A stretch of 64,000 nucleotides of DNA from Levilactobacillus yonginensis. GTDB taxonomy: Bacteria > Bacillota > Bacilli > Lactobacillales > Lactobacillaceae. Within the stretch, counting starts at the first letter, position 1, and each line of letters starts with the position of its first letter. The translations under genes were made by a program, and so were the position numbers. Below the pieces are notes generated by a model that had not been told where the DNA came from, did not search any database, and saw only the letters and a list, made by a program, of their open reading frames with translations. Location of the stretch: NCBI RefSeq assembly GCF_003946265.1, contig NZ_RHNO01000004.1:62001-126000 (forward strand), in the 5' to 3' direction. Positions 27,449 to 35,297 of this stretch are shown here, piece by piece.

Positions 27449-27535
27449 ATTGACCCCATCCTTCATCCACATTTCAACGTTTTATTCACGGGTTGCAAAA
27501 CAGCCCAGTTAATTTTACAATTTAATCTAATTTCG

Positions 27536-27544
27536 ATTATAGCA
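27536..27544 (-). promoter_or_regulatory. extended -10 promoter for ezrA
   Basis: Minus strand TGC (27542-27544) plus TATAAT (27536-27541); leader of about 80 nt. Confidence 0.65.
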
Positions 27545-27638
27545 TAAGTAACACTTGGGCTTCACTAGGTTTTCGTGATTCTCTGGCTGTTTTTACGATA
27601 ATCGAATAATTTATGTACTAAACTTTGGAGGCCTTTCT

Positions 27639-28109
27639 ATGAGTGACCCAATTAATCCCATAATTACGGAACAACTCGATGCACTGCTATATGAAGAAAA
27701 GAACTTAGTGGCAAATTTGTCCAACGCCTCTGCCCTATTGATGCAAACATTAGATGACGTCAACTGGACTGGCTTCTATCTATATCAACCAGAAACCGAC
27801 GACCTCATCTTGGGGCCATTCCAGGGAAACGTTGCCTGTGTTCACATTGAAAATAATCGTGGTGTCTGCGGCACCGCACTAGCGACCCAAACAACGCAGC
27901 GAGTTGCCGACGTTCACCAGTTTAAGGGTCACATTGCCTGCGACTCTTCCAGCAACGCCGAGGTTGTTGTGCCGCTGACCTTAGCTGATGGTACCAAGCT
28001 TGGCGTCATGGACATTGACTCTCCCACCAAGGACCGTTTTAGTGCTGCAGACCAAGCCGTTCTTGAAGAGTTTGCCCGGGTTCTGTTGAAACACGTTGAC
28101 AAGGACTAG
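27639..28109 (+). CDS. free methionine-(R)-sulfoxide reductase (GAF domain)
   Basis: 156-residue GAF-domain protein. The three cysteines of the fRMsr family are present: Cys67 in GNVACVHI, Cys77 in GVCGTA and Cys101 in HIACDSSS, with GVMDIDSPTKDRF near the end. It reduces free Met-R-sulfoxide using thioredoxin (EC 1.8.4.14). TTTGGAGG precedes the ATG. It stands alone between ezrA and rpsD. Confidence 0.93.
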   Translation: MSDPINPIITEQLDALLYEEKNLVANLSNASALLMQTLDDVNWTGFYLYQPETDDLILGPFQGNVACVHIENNRGVCGTALATQTTQRVADVHQFKGHIACDSSSNAEVVVPLTLADGTKLGVMDIDSPTKDRFSAADQAVLEEFARVLLKHVDKD

Positions 28110-28209
28110 GGTTTCTGGTTATACTGGTCGTTGTGTAAAATAATGCAGCGATAAGTGGTAAGCTCGTCAACAGATTGTTGCCGTTCCATTGGTTCAAGAA
28201 GTAACCTGC

Positions 28210-28310
28210 GGCTGCATACGGTGAAACTTGCAAAGCAATCTGCACGAATACTAAACTTATAAACAGCTTATTTTACTCCAAATAATATTTTATTGGAGGA
28301 ACTATCTATG
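28210..28310 (+). promoter_or_regulatory. possible rpsD promoter and leader
   Basis: TTGCAA, 18-bp spacer and TAAACT occur just upstream (about 28229-28258), followed by a short AT-rich leader and GGAGG before rpsD. A structured S4-binding leader as in Bacillus was not evident. Confidence 0.4.
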
Positions 28311-28913
28311 TCTCGTTACACTGGCCCAAGCTGGCGTATTTCCCGTCGTTTAGGGGTATCCCTTTCCGGCACTGGTAAAGAATTAAACCGTCGTCCTTAC
28401 GCACCTGGTGATCATGGTCAAGGTCGTCGTCAAAAGTTATCTGAATACGGTACGCAATTGCGTGAAAAGCAAAAGCTCCGGTTCACTTATGGCATGACTG
28501 AACGTCAATTCTACAACTTGTTCAAGCGTGCCGGCAAGATCTCTGAAGGTACCCATGGTACTAACTTCATGATCTTACTCGAACGTCGTCTGGACAACAT
28601 GGTTTACCGTTTAGGTTTGGCAACGACTCGTCGTCAAGCTCGTCAATTGGTTAACCATGGTCACATCACTGTTGATGGTAAGCGCGTTGACATCCCTTCA
28701 TACGAAGTCGAAGTTGGCCAAGTTATCTCAGTACGTGAAAAGTCCAAGGACATGGCTATCATCAAGGGCGCTGTTGAAGCCGTTGTTGGTCGTCCACAAT
28801 ACGTTGAATTCGACGCTGACAAGCTGGAAGGTTCCCTTACCCGCTTCCCTCAACGTGAAGAACTCGATGCAGAACTCGACGATTCTCTTATCGTTGAATA
28901 CTACAACCGTTAA
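28308..28913 (+). CDS. rpsD: 30S ribosomal protein S4
   Basis: 201-residue primary 16S rRNA-binding protein, zinc-less (C-minus) form: the N-terminus ([16 protein letters not shown]) has no cysteine cluster. S4 RNA-binding domain from about residue 92 ([23 protein letters not shown]). The start is ATG 28308 behind TTGGAGG; five upstream in-frame residues are excluded. Single gene outside the large ribosomal clusters, as usual in Firmicutes. Codon use is strongly biased, as expected for high expression. Confidence 0.98.
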   Translation: MSRYTGPSWRISRRLGVSLSGTGKELNRRPYAPGDHGQGRRQKLSEYGTQLREKQKLRFTYGMTERQFYNLFKRAGKISEGTHGTNFMILLERRLDNMVYRLGLATTRRQARQLVNHGHITVDGKRVDIPSYEVEVGQVISVREKSKDMAIIKGAVEAVVGRPQYVEFDADKLEGSLTRFPQREELDAELDDSLIVEYYNR

Positions 28914-28935
28914 GATTTCGGTTTTAACTGGTTTG

Positions 28936-28968
28936 AAAAAATCCTCGCCACTTGGCGGGGATTTTTTT
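28936..28968 (+). terminator. terminator after rpsD
   Basis: ATCCTCGCC (28941-28949) pairs with GGCGGGGAT (28954-28962) around ACTT, then a T run. Confidence 0.9.
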
Positions 28969-29159
28969 GTTGTTTTTAGGTGCTTAGGCTATTGGTATTT
29001 CCTATTTTCTCCAATCGGTCCCCCATTTGTGTGAAACTTGCAGAACAGCCCCCATGGTATTTGAAACCTAGATTCCCTTCCAAACATAAAATATTTGCAG
29101 GCCCTCCCTGAGGTAATAACACTCCTTCCAAAAGGAAAACCCCAGAAACAATTTTACAG
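28969..29159. other. intergenic region after rpsD
   Basis: No gene or clear structure seen. AT content rises toward the promoter of the secreted protein at 29160. Confidence 0.4.
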
Positions 29160-29188
29160 TTGCACAATCAATCGAGATATCTTATTAT
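29160..29188 (+). promoter_or_regulatory. promoter of the secreted protein gene
   Basis: TTGCAC (29160-29165), 17-bp spacer, TATTAT (29183-29188), about 49 bases from the start codon. Confidence 0.65.
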
Positions 29189-29236
29189 TATTTTTAGCAT
29201 GAATAAGGTTATTAATATATAAGGAGGACCATCACT

Positions 29237-29698
29237 ATGCGTCTCAAAAAGTTAAAACTGTTTTTTCTCATCGGCATTGGATTATCATTTTCAGGAGCCT
29301 TGCTCCAAACCAATGCACAAGCGGCCACTTGGCACAAAGGTGTCCCATCATTTTTGAAACACAGCTTTTATCGAACAAAGCTTGAGCCAAAGTATCATAT
29401 CATCGACGGCAAGAAATACAAAACCGCGAGTCGTTTGTACGAAGGAATTCATACATACAAAACAACCATTAAGTTCAGTGGTTACCAATACAATATGAAG
29501 CTCTCAAAATGTAAGTACACTAAGAAGGGCACGCACTTTATTATCAGAGGAAAATTTGATAAAGCTTATGCCGGTTACCCCTCGCTTAAGGTTATCAAAC
29601 ACAGTAAGAAAAAACTGACTGTCAGTTCGGGCACATTTTGCAAACACCCCTCAAGAATTCGTTACAATGAAGCAGATAAAATGACAAAAATTAAATAA
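29237..29698 (+). CDS. small secreted basic protein, unknown function
   Basis: 153 residues with a clear Sec signal peptide (RLKKLK, hydrophobic core 8-22, predicted cut after NAQA at 29). The mature part is Lys/Tyr-rich and basic, with two cysteines (Cys92, Cys135) that could form a disulfide. It opens with TWHKGVPSFLKHSFYRTK, which resembles the WHKGTP motif at the start of many small exported lactobacillus proteins of unknown function (from memory, not searched). AAGGAGG lies 9 bases before ATG. AT-rich codons contrast with rpsD and the rest of the window, suggesting transfer. No anchor or LPXTG motif. Confidence 0.8.
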   Translation: MRLKKLKLFFLIGIGLSFSGALLQTNAQAATWHKGVPSFLKHSFYRTKLEPKYHIIDGKKYKTASRLYEGIHTYKTTIKFSGYQYNMKLSKCKYTKKGTHFIIRGKFDKAYAGYPSLKVIKHSKKKLTVSSGTFCKHPSRIRYNEADKMTKIK

Positions 29699-29764
29699 AC
29701 ATGAATGAGATTCATTCTCTCCAAACTGTATATTTTCTCATAGTTAAAGAAAGAAGTCCTAGCA

Positions 29765-30169
29765 ATGTTCAAACGAACCTTAATGGTTTTCGTTGTTGTG
29801 CTAACTCTTGGTGGTGTTTTCACCGCTACTACAACGACGCCCGTAGATGCTCAAGCATCCGTTCACTATATCAAATGGCATGGTAAAAAATATAAATCAA
29901 AATATACAATTAAACAGATGCGTAAGAAGTATCATCTGAAATATAAAAAGTCCAAATTTTATGGCTATACGACCAAAGATAATTACTTTTATGGCATTAC
30001 GACCAAAGGTGCTTACCAACACCGCACAACGGACGTTCATGCCTTCCCCACCATTCATCACAAGGGCACCTACGCTATGTTCAGATCAAAAACATTTGAT
30101 GGGGGCAACGCCTACGGTTTGGACTACGTTAATTTAAAGACTGGCAAACACTATCACGATCAGGCTTAA
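29765..30169 (+). CDS. small secreted basic protein, unknown function
   Basis: 134 residues. Signal peptide at 1-31 (predicted cut after DAQA). Mature protein is rich in Lys, Tyr and His with an internal near-repeat, FYGYTTKDNY then FYGITTKGAY (residues 65-84). No cysteine. AT-rich like its upstream neighbour, 66 bp away, and probably cotranscribed with it; no ribosome binding site better than GAAAG is visible, so it is likely weakly translated. I do not recognise a family. The pair ends at a strong bidirectional terminator. Confidence 0.72.
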   Translation: MFKRTLMVFVVVLTLGGVFTATTTTPVDAQASVHYIKWHGKKYKSKYTIKQMRKKYHLKYKKSKFYGYTTKDNYFYGITTKGAYQHRTTDVHAFPTIHHKGTYAMFRSKTFDGGNAYGLDYVNLKTGKHYHDQA

Positions 30170-30196
30170 ATGAATGTCTTACCCATCAGATTTCCA

Positions 30197-30246
30197 ATTA
30201 ACACATAAAAATCCCTGCCGGCTGGCAGGGATTTTTATGTGTTAAT
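30197..30246. terminator. bidirectional terminator, perfect 23-bp stem
   Basis: Arms 30197-30219 and 30224-30246 are perfect reverse complements around the loop GGCT; A and T tracts in the arms give a T run on both strands. It ends the secreted protein operon (plus) and the AI-2E transporter gene (minus). Confidence 0.9.
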
Positions 30247-30254
30247 CTTGAAAA

Positions 30255-31295
30255 TTACGCATCCTTCGACTCTGCCGCCACGTGCTTAGGCTTCAGCTGG
30301 ACATCGAACACGTCCAATAAGAAAGCTACCAGTGGTACACCGACCAGTAGGCCCCACGCACCAAAGATCTGTTCACTCACAATTAACGTAATGAACGTCA
30401 CGAAGATCGGCAAATTGGTGGCATTGGCCATCAACCGTGGATGCAGGAAGTAAGATTCAAACAAGTGAATCAACACGATGAGAACTAAGACCGCAATAAC
30501 CCGAATCAGTCCACCCGTGACAAAAGCCACGATGGTTAACGGAATCAGAGAAATCAACACCCCAGCTACCGGAATCAATCCCAAGAAGAAAACCATAATC
30601 CCTAAAATCAGCAGACTGGGCATCCCAATGATCCACAGACCCAGAACCATCAAAATCGTATTAATTGTACAAATTAAGAGTTGCGTCTCGATAACCGTGC
30701 CAAAAATTTGAACAAATTTCATAATCAATTGGCCCATGGGCACGAACAATCCGGCAAAACGACTCTTGGTGAAAGCGTGGGCAAACACCTGCAGCTGCCC
30801 CTTCGTTAAGTTAAAGATAAACCCGAAGAAAAAGGCCAACAGAATCGTTTCAACCCCCGAACTAAACCGTGAGATTTGACCCAACCCACTGGTAAACAGC
30901 GTCTTACCATTACTGATGACGGACGCATTCTGGGAAAGATTCTTCACCATTTTCGTAAACATCGTTTGTAACTGCGGGTACGTCACAATTATTTTATCAA
31001 TGGTATGGGGCAAGTGGGCCGCTTCCGACACCAGTGGTGGAATAATCTGGGAGAAAGCTGCCACCAGGACCACCAAAAACACCAGATAAACTAGTAAAGT
31101 CGCCCACAGATGACGCAGGTGCAAGCGCCCCTCAATTCTAGTAATCGCGGCATTCCCCAAATAAATAAAAATGATGGTGAATAATGCCAGTGACAGAAAT
31201 GCCCGGGCCTCCCAGGCAATTAAAATTAACAGTACCAAAGCTATGTAAAATGCGGTCAATGGGTTACGCCACAACCGTTTCATCAGTTCAAACAC
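30255..31295 (-). CDS. AI-2E family transporter (TerC/PerM-like permease)
   Basis: 346-residue member of the AI-2E exporter (UPF0118) family with about eight membrane helices in the typical 2+5+1 layout and the central soluble stretch HLPHTIDKIIVTYPQL. Family members include E. coli TqsA and PerM and Na+/H+ antiporters, so the name does not prove AI-2 transport; substrate unknown. Starts at GTG 31295 behind GAGGGGGAG; ATG 31283 is also possible. Monocistronic. Confidence 0.88.
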   Translation of the reverse strand: MFELMKRLWRNPLTAFYIALVLLILIAWEARAFLSLALFTIIFIYLGNAAITRIEGRLHLRHLWATLLVYLVFLVVLVAAFSQIIPPLVSEAAHLPHTIDKIIVTYPQLQTMFTKMVKNLSQNASVISNGKTLFTSGLGQISRFSSGVETILLAFFFGFIFNLTKGQLQVFAHAFTKSRFAGLFVPMGQLIMKFVQIFGTVIETQLLICTINTILMVLGLWIIGMPSLLILGIMVFFLGLIPVAGVLISLIPLTIVAFVTGGLIRVIAVLVLIVLIHLFESYFLHPRLMANATNLPIFVTFITLIVSEQIFGAWGLLVGVPLVAFLLDVFDVQLKPKHVAAESKDA

Positions 31296-31375
31296 ACAAA
31301 CTCCCCCTCAAATTTTCTAAGCCATGATCTCCATCAAGCTTAGTTTGTCTCAAACCTACGCATATCCTCGCCAAC

Positions 31376-31975
31376 TCACACCCGAATCAATTGATCGTAC
31401 ACGGGCAACAAAGCCTGCACAGTTTCCTGAATCACGCGAGTTTGTTTCGCTGGCGAGCCGGTGAAAAAGTCACTGCCACGCAGAAAATTCCGCCCAATCT
31501 GCCACTCAGCATGGCGGTTGGTTTGGGTCGCCATCAACGCTTGGTAGTTTTCCCGATTCAACGGCACCCCACTGTCCTTATCCGTGTGATCACTGCCACA
31601 CGCAAAACCAGTCGGCAATTGTAAAACGAGATCTTCTTTGAGCCCGCTCAACAGTGCCTGTCGATTCTTGGCCTCTTGCAACACCGCCAACCAGATAAAG
31701 AAACGGTCATCCCAGAACCCAATTTCAATGTGCGGTAGCATCTTATATCCCCGCTTAGAGGTGCTAAAGGCCACCCACGTGTCGGTTGGCGGGTTCTTGG
31801 TTCGCCGCCGGTGCTGTGAAACGTGATCATAAATGGGCACCGCCAACTGCGCAAATGTTTCCTGCAGGTCCGCCACCGTTTCTAGAAACTTAGGATCAAT
31901 CTGAGCTTGAATCTTCCCCAACCGTCCTGGTAACGTTGGGTCGTCAAAAACGTGAAAATCTTGATCCAGATACAT
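31376..31975 (-). CDS. DUF1054 (YktB) family protein
   Basis: 199-residue UPF0637/DUF1054 protein. Recognisable by DFHVFDDPTLPGRL, WVAFSTSKRGYKMLPH and FFIWLAVLQEAKNRQ. Function unknown; a Bacillus structure exists but no activity is assigned. AAGGAGG precedes the ATG. It diverges from yueI, sharing the 75-bp upstream region. Confidence 0.88.
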   Translation of the reverse strand: MYLDQDFHVFDDPTLPGRLGKIQAQIDPKFLETVADLQETFAQLAVPIYDHVSQHRRRTKNPPTDTWVAFSTSKRGYKMLPHIEIGFWDDRFFIWLAVLQEAKNRQALLSGLKEDLVLQLPTGFACGSDHTDKDSGVPLNRENYQALMATQTNRHAEWQIGRNFLRGSDFFTGSPAKQTRVIQETVQALLPVYDQLIRV

Positions 31976-32011
31976 GCCAAGGCCTCCTTGCTAAACGTGA
32001 CTCTGATTCCA

Positions 32012-32020
32012 TGTTATACT
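32012..32020 (+). promoter_or_regulatory. extended -10 promoter for yueI-rarA
   Basis: TGT plus TATACT (32015-32020), 30 bases before the yueI start; no good -35. Confidence 0.55.
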
Positions 32021-32050
32021 GGTAAGACTAATTTGAAAAGAGGGAACTGT

Positions 32051-32515
32051 ATGGCTGAGAAGAGTCAAATGGAACAACATTTACAAAATTCCGTCTACGG
32101 CACACCGAAAATCAACCCCGACGAGCAGCGTCACTACCTCGGAACTTTCCGGGAACGCGTCTCACTAGCGATGACCATTGCCGAGGTGACCGACCGGAAA
32201 AATTTGGACGCCTTCATCACTGAGATTTCCGCCCACCCAGACTTTCAGGTCATCTTAAACGGTCACATTGAACAGACTGATCTGGGTCCTTACATGAAAT
32301 TGGCGAGCCAACATAATTTAAAATTCACCATCAAACAAGACGAAATTTACGGTGTCAATGACACTGATTTGGGATTAGTCGTTGCCAGCGACCACGCCAT
32401 CAACGAAAATCCTATTTTGTTGGCCAAAAAGTATCCCGCTAATCGGGATCTGACCACTACGAACGCTAAAACACCTGCCAAGACCTCCTGGCTCGATAAA
32501 TTATTACATCACTGA
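32051..32515 (+). CDS. yueI: YueI family protein (DUF1694)
   Basis: 154-residue cytoplasmic protein of the DUF1694 family, function unknown. Typical features: QNSVYGTPKINPDEQRHYLGTFRERV and the LGLVVASDHAIN segment. Start is ATG 32051 behind AAGAGGGA; the longer ORF from 31952 runs into the divergent gene. 16 bp before rarA and likely cotranscribed. Confidence 0.86.
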   Translation: MAEKSQMEQHLQNSVYGTPKINPDEQRHYLGTFRERVSLAMTIAEVTDRKNLDAFITEISAHPDFQVILNGHIEQTDLGPYMKLASQHNLKFTIKQDEIYGVNDTDLGLVVASDHAINENPILLAKKYPANRDLTTTNAKTPAKTSWLDKLLHH

Positions 32516-32531
32516 GAAAGGAGTCCCATTT

Positions 32532-33812
32532 GTGGCTCAACACCCATTAGCCTACCGCATGCGACCTCGGAAACTAGAAGAAGTCGTCGGCCAACAAGCA
32601 TTGGTCGGTCCGGGTAAAATTATTGCTCGGATGGTTGCGGCCAAATTACTATCATCCATGATTCTCTACGGACCACCTGGTACTGGTAAAACCAGCATTG
32701 CCAGCGCCATCGCTGGCTCAACCAAATACGCCTTTCGTAAGTTGAATGCCGCCACAGACACCAAAAAAGATCTCCAGGTCGTCGCGGAAGAAGCCAAAAT
32801 GAGTGGCACCGTGATTCTTTTGTTAGATGAAATCCATCGTCTGGACAAGACCAAGCAAGACTTTTTGCTCCCCCACCTGGAGAGCGGTCGCATTATCCTA
32901 ATCGGCGCCACGACGGAAAATCCCTACATCAACATTAACCCCGCCATTCGAAGCCGAACTCAGATTTTTGAAGTGCACCCCCTGTCGCTAGACGACATTC
33001 AAACTGCCCTCCAACGCGCCATTGACGATGAGGAACGGGGACTGGGTAAATTATCCCTTGTGGTGGACAATGATGCACTGGCCTTCATGGCAGGTGCCAC
33101 CAACGGCGACCTTCGTAGTGCCTTGAACGGCCTGGAATTGGCCGCTCAATCCACCCCACCCGATGAGGACTCCGGTAAGATTCACGTGACCCTCGCGGTG
33201 GCTGAAGCCTGCTTCCAACGTAAAGCACTGGTCGGCGATAAGAACGGGGACGCCCACTACGATGTTATCTCAGCGTTTCAAAAATCTATTCGGGGTAGCG
33301 ACACTGACGCCGCCCTCCACTACCTGGCCCAACTGGTCGCGGCCGGTGACCTGCCAGCTATCTGTCGCCGATTGATGGTCATTGCCTACGAAGACATTGG
33401 CCTGGCTAATTTGCCGGCTGCTGCACGAACGGTGCAGGCAGTCCAAGCGGCGCAACAACTAGGGTTGCCCGAAGGCCGGATTCCCTTGGCCGATGCCGTG
33501 ATTGAGTTGTGCCTCTCACCGAAGTCCAACTCCGGCATCGCTGCGGTCGATGCTGCTTTAGCCGACGTTTTAAACGGCCATAACGGTGCCGTGCCGGATC
33601 ACCTGAAGGACGCCCACTATAGCGGCGCCAAGAAGCTGGGTCACGGCAACAACTATCAGTTCCCACACGACTTCCCCGGGGACTGGGTCAAACAACAATA
33701 TCTCCCCGATACCCTGAAGCACGCCGAGTACTACCACCCGAAAACCAACGGCCGGTTCGAAAGCCAATTGGCTGAACAGTATCGTAAGCTACGTGCTGCT
33801 AATCAAAATTGA
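32532..33812 (+). CDS. rarA: replication-associated recombination protein RarA
   Basis: 426-residue AAA+ ATPase (MgsA/RarA) acting at stalled forks, related to clamp loaders. Walker A GPPGTGKT at 47-54, Walker B LLLDEIHR, sensor GATTENPY, arginine-finger region AIRSRTQ and the C-terminal tetramerisation domain (HYDVISAFQKSIRGSD). It starts at GTG 32532 behind AAAGGAG. Located upstream of the 6S-like RNA gene. Confidence 0.96.
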   Translation: MAQHPLAYRMRPRKLEEVVGQQALVGPGKIIARMVAAKLLSSMILYGPPGTGKTSIASAIAGSTKYAFRKLNAATDTKKDLQVVAEEAKMSGTVILLLDEIHRLDKTKQDFLLPHLESGRIILIGATTENPYININPAIRSRTQIFEVHPLSLDDIQTALQRAIDDEERGLGKLSLVVDNDALAFMAGATNGDLRSALNGLELAAQSTPPDEDSGKIHVTLAVAEACFQRKALVGDKNGDAHYDVISAFQKSIRGSDTDAALHYLAQLVAAGDLPAICRRLMVIAYEDIGLANLPAAARTVQAVQAAQQLGLPEGRIPLADAVIELCLSPKSNSGIAAVDAALADVLNGHNGAVPDHLKDAHYSGAKKLGHGNNYQFPHDFPGDWVKQQYLPDTLKHAEYYHPKTNGRFESQLAEQYRKLRAANQN

Positions 33813-33816
33813 TAAA

Positions 33817-33845
33817 TTGATATTTAATCTTTTGTATGCTAATAT
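33817..33845 (+). promoter_or_regulatory. promoter of the Lacto-usp/6S RNA
   Basis: TTGATA (33817-33822), 17-bp spacer ending in TGC, TAATAT (33840-33845). Predicted start near 33852, 40 bases after the rarA stop codon. Confidence 0.8.
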
Positions 33846-33851
33846 ACAAGT

Positions 33852-34087
33852 AGTTCTAAGGTGTACGCGTTGTCTCACTACAAGTTGCCGAACAAGTAAT
33901 TCTTAAACGGGATTGCAAGATGCTTGAGAACATGACATGCCTTTTCACTTGGAAGTCAGACGCTCTTGCTAGCTTTCCCCCCTGCATTGTCATCGCGGGT
34001 CAACATGACTGGACAATTAACGGCACCACTTAGATCAACCAAAGCTTTGCTTTGAGGGCCATTCCATTGAATGGTCCTTTTCTTTTT
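33852..34087 (+). ncRNA. ssrS: Lacto-usp / 6S RNA
   Basis: A non-coding RNA just after rarA and upstream of an operon of a small membrane gene and usp. A closing stem pairs TCTAAGGTG (33855-33863) with CACCACTTAGA (34024-34034) and GTTGTC (33869-33874) with GACAAT (34012-34017), enclosing about 140 nt, as in 6S RNA, which binds RNA polymerase. Then comes a CAAAGC...GCTTTG hairpin and a terminator GGGCCATTC-CATT-GAATGGTCC with a T-rich tail (34056-34087). The Lacto-usp motif is described for exactly this context and has been proposed to be the 6S RNA of these species. Confidence 0.78.
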
Positions 34088-34285
34088 GAGCAATTTTCAT
34101 GAAGTTTCAATCACTGTTCATGAATTCACACTTCTTCGCCCCAAGCCCGCCAAATTCATGTATACTTAAACCTACTTACGTGATTGATCGGTTAACTTTT
34201 CTACGGATTGGCGCAAGATTTACGATCAACTTCCCCACGCAATCCCAACTTGATTGATGCAAAATATTTAAGGAGGATTCATCTC

Positions 34286-34573
34286 TTGGCTATTACGATT
34301 TTAATGATTTGTTACACCCTTTTGGCCTTCGGTATCGGCTGGTACCTGTTCAGCCACCGCGCCCGGCCCTTCCTAGTCTTCCATCCGGAAACGACGCCCG
34401 CCCTCAGCCGGGTCGTCACAGTCGGCGGACTTATTCTGATGCTGTTAGGCGTCGTGGCAGCCGCCGCTACCATCATCAATAACAGCATCTTCCTAGCCAG
34501 CACCCTATTAGTAGGTGTTGTTATTATTATCGTCCTGCAACTAATCCTGTTACATTGGTTTCCTAAGGGGTAA
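34286..34573 (+). CDS. small membrane protein upstream of usp
   Basis: 95 residues with three membrane helices (about 3-22, 43-62 and 68-89). Start at TTG 34286 behind AAGGAGG with 9-base spacing; the open frame extends up to 34208 without support. Function unknown. It corresponds to the hypothetical gene that accompanies usp in the Lacto-usp context. It probably shares control with usp, 95 bp downstream. Confidence 0.75.
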   Translation: MAITILMICYTLLAFGIGWYLFSHRARPFLVFHPETTPALSRVVTVGGLILMLLGVVAAAATIINNSIFLASTLLVGVVIIIVLQLILLHWFPKG

Positions 34574-34668
34574 CCGTTTACAAATTTGTCACCTTTTTTG
34601 TCATTTCGCTGTTTTTTTCATGATAAATAACGTATGATAAGAGTATAAAGTAATGAGAGGTGAACAAT

Positions 34669-35148
34669 ATGTTACAACAATACAAGCACATTTTAGTTCC
34701 AGTTGACGGTTCTTACGAAGCAGAGTTAGCCTTCAAGAAAGCGGTCGCTGTTGCTAAGCGTAACGATGCTGATTTACATCTCGTTCACGTTGTTGATACG
34801 CGGGCCTTCCAAAACATTTCTAGCTTCGATACCAGCATGGTTGAACAAGTCACAGAAACTGCTAAGAAGACGCTCGACAAGTACGTGGCTGATGCTAAGG
34901 CTGATGGCTTAAAGAGCATTGACTACGCTATCGAGTATGGGGCTCCTAAGACCATTATCGCTCGCGATGTTCCACGGGATAACGACACTGACCTGATTAT
35001 GATCGGTGCAACTGGTTTGAATGCCGTTGAACGGCTCCTGATTGGTTCCGTGACTGAATACGTTACTCGGACCGCTGTCTGCGACGTTATCGTTGTCCGG
35101 ACTGACTTGGACAACCAACCCGCTAAGGTTTCTCGTCCAGAAGCTTAA
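34669..35148 (+). CDS. universal stress protein UspA family
   Basis: 159-residue single Usp domain. Opening YKHILVPVDGSYEAELAF and the nucleotide-binding motif GATGLNAVERLLIGSVTEYV (G-2x-G-9x-G-S/T type) suggest ATP binding. Start is ATG 34669 behind GAGAGGTGA; an in-frame GTG at 34660 lies in the ribosome binding site. A possible promoter (TTGTCA, about 18 bp, GATAAA) lies at 34600-34630. High-expression codon use. Confidence 0.93.
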   Translation: MLQQYKHILVPVDGSYEAELAFKKAVAVAKRNDADLHLVHVVDTRAFQNISSFDTSMVEQVTETAKKTLDKYVADAKADGLKSIDYAIEYGAPKTIIARDVPRDNDTDLIMIGATGLNAVERLLIGSVTEYVTRTAVCDVIVVRTDLDNQPAKVSRPEA

Positions 35149-35166
35149 GTTAATTTTGATAAACCC

Positions 35167-35198
35167 AACACCGTTGCTTTGGCAGCGGTGTTTTTTTT
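35167..35198 (+). terminator. terminator after usp
   Basis: AACACCG pairs with CGGTGTT around a 12-nt loop, then TTTTTT. Confidence 0.88.
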
Positions 35199-35240
35199 GT
35201 CTCTAGTTACGATGACCACCCGCAAATAGTTAACAACGAC

Positions 35241-35274
35241 AAAAACAGCTCGTGGATTGTGTCCCACGAGCTGT
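35241..35274 (-). terminator. terminator after the XRE-TPR regulator
   Basis: Minus strand ACAGCTCGTGG (35264-35274) pairs perfectly with CCACGAGCTGT (35245-35255), then TTTTT. Confidence 0.88.
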
Positions 35275-35297
35275 CTAATTTCAGATCAGTTAAGCTG

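Noticed and set aside
28039-28245. Hydrophobic 68-residue ORF on the minus strand between the GAF gene and rpsD
   Set aside because: Overlaps the end of the GAF gene, no ribosome binding site, looks like chance.
29701-29886. 61-residue ORF between the two secreted protein genes
   Set aside because: Out of frame with the second gene, overlaps its signal peptide and has no ribosome binding site.
30255-31295. Quorum-sensing role from the name AI-2E transporter
   Set aside because: The family is broad and no luxS or AI-2 genes are in the window; name kept, role not claimed.
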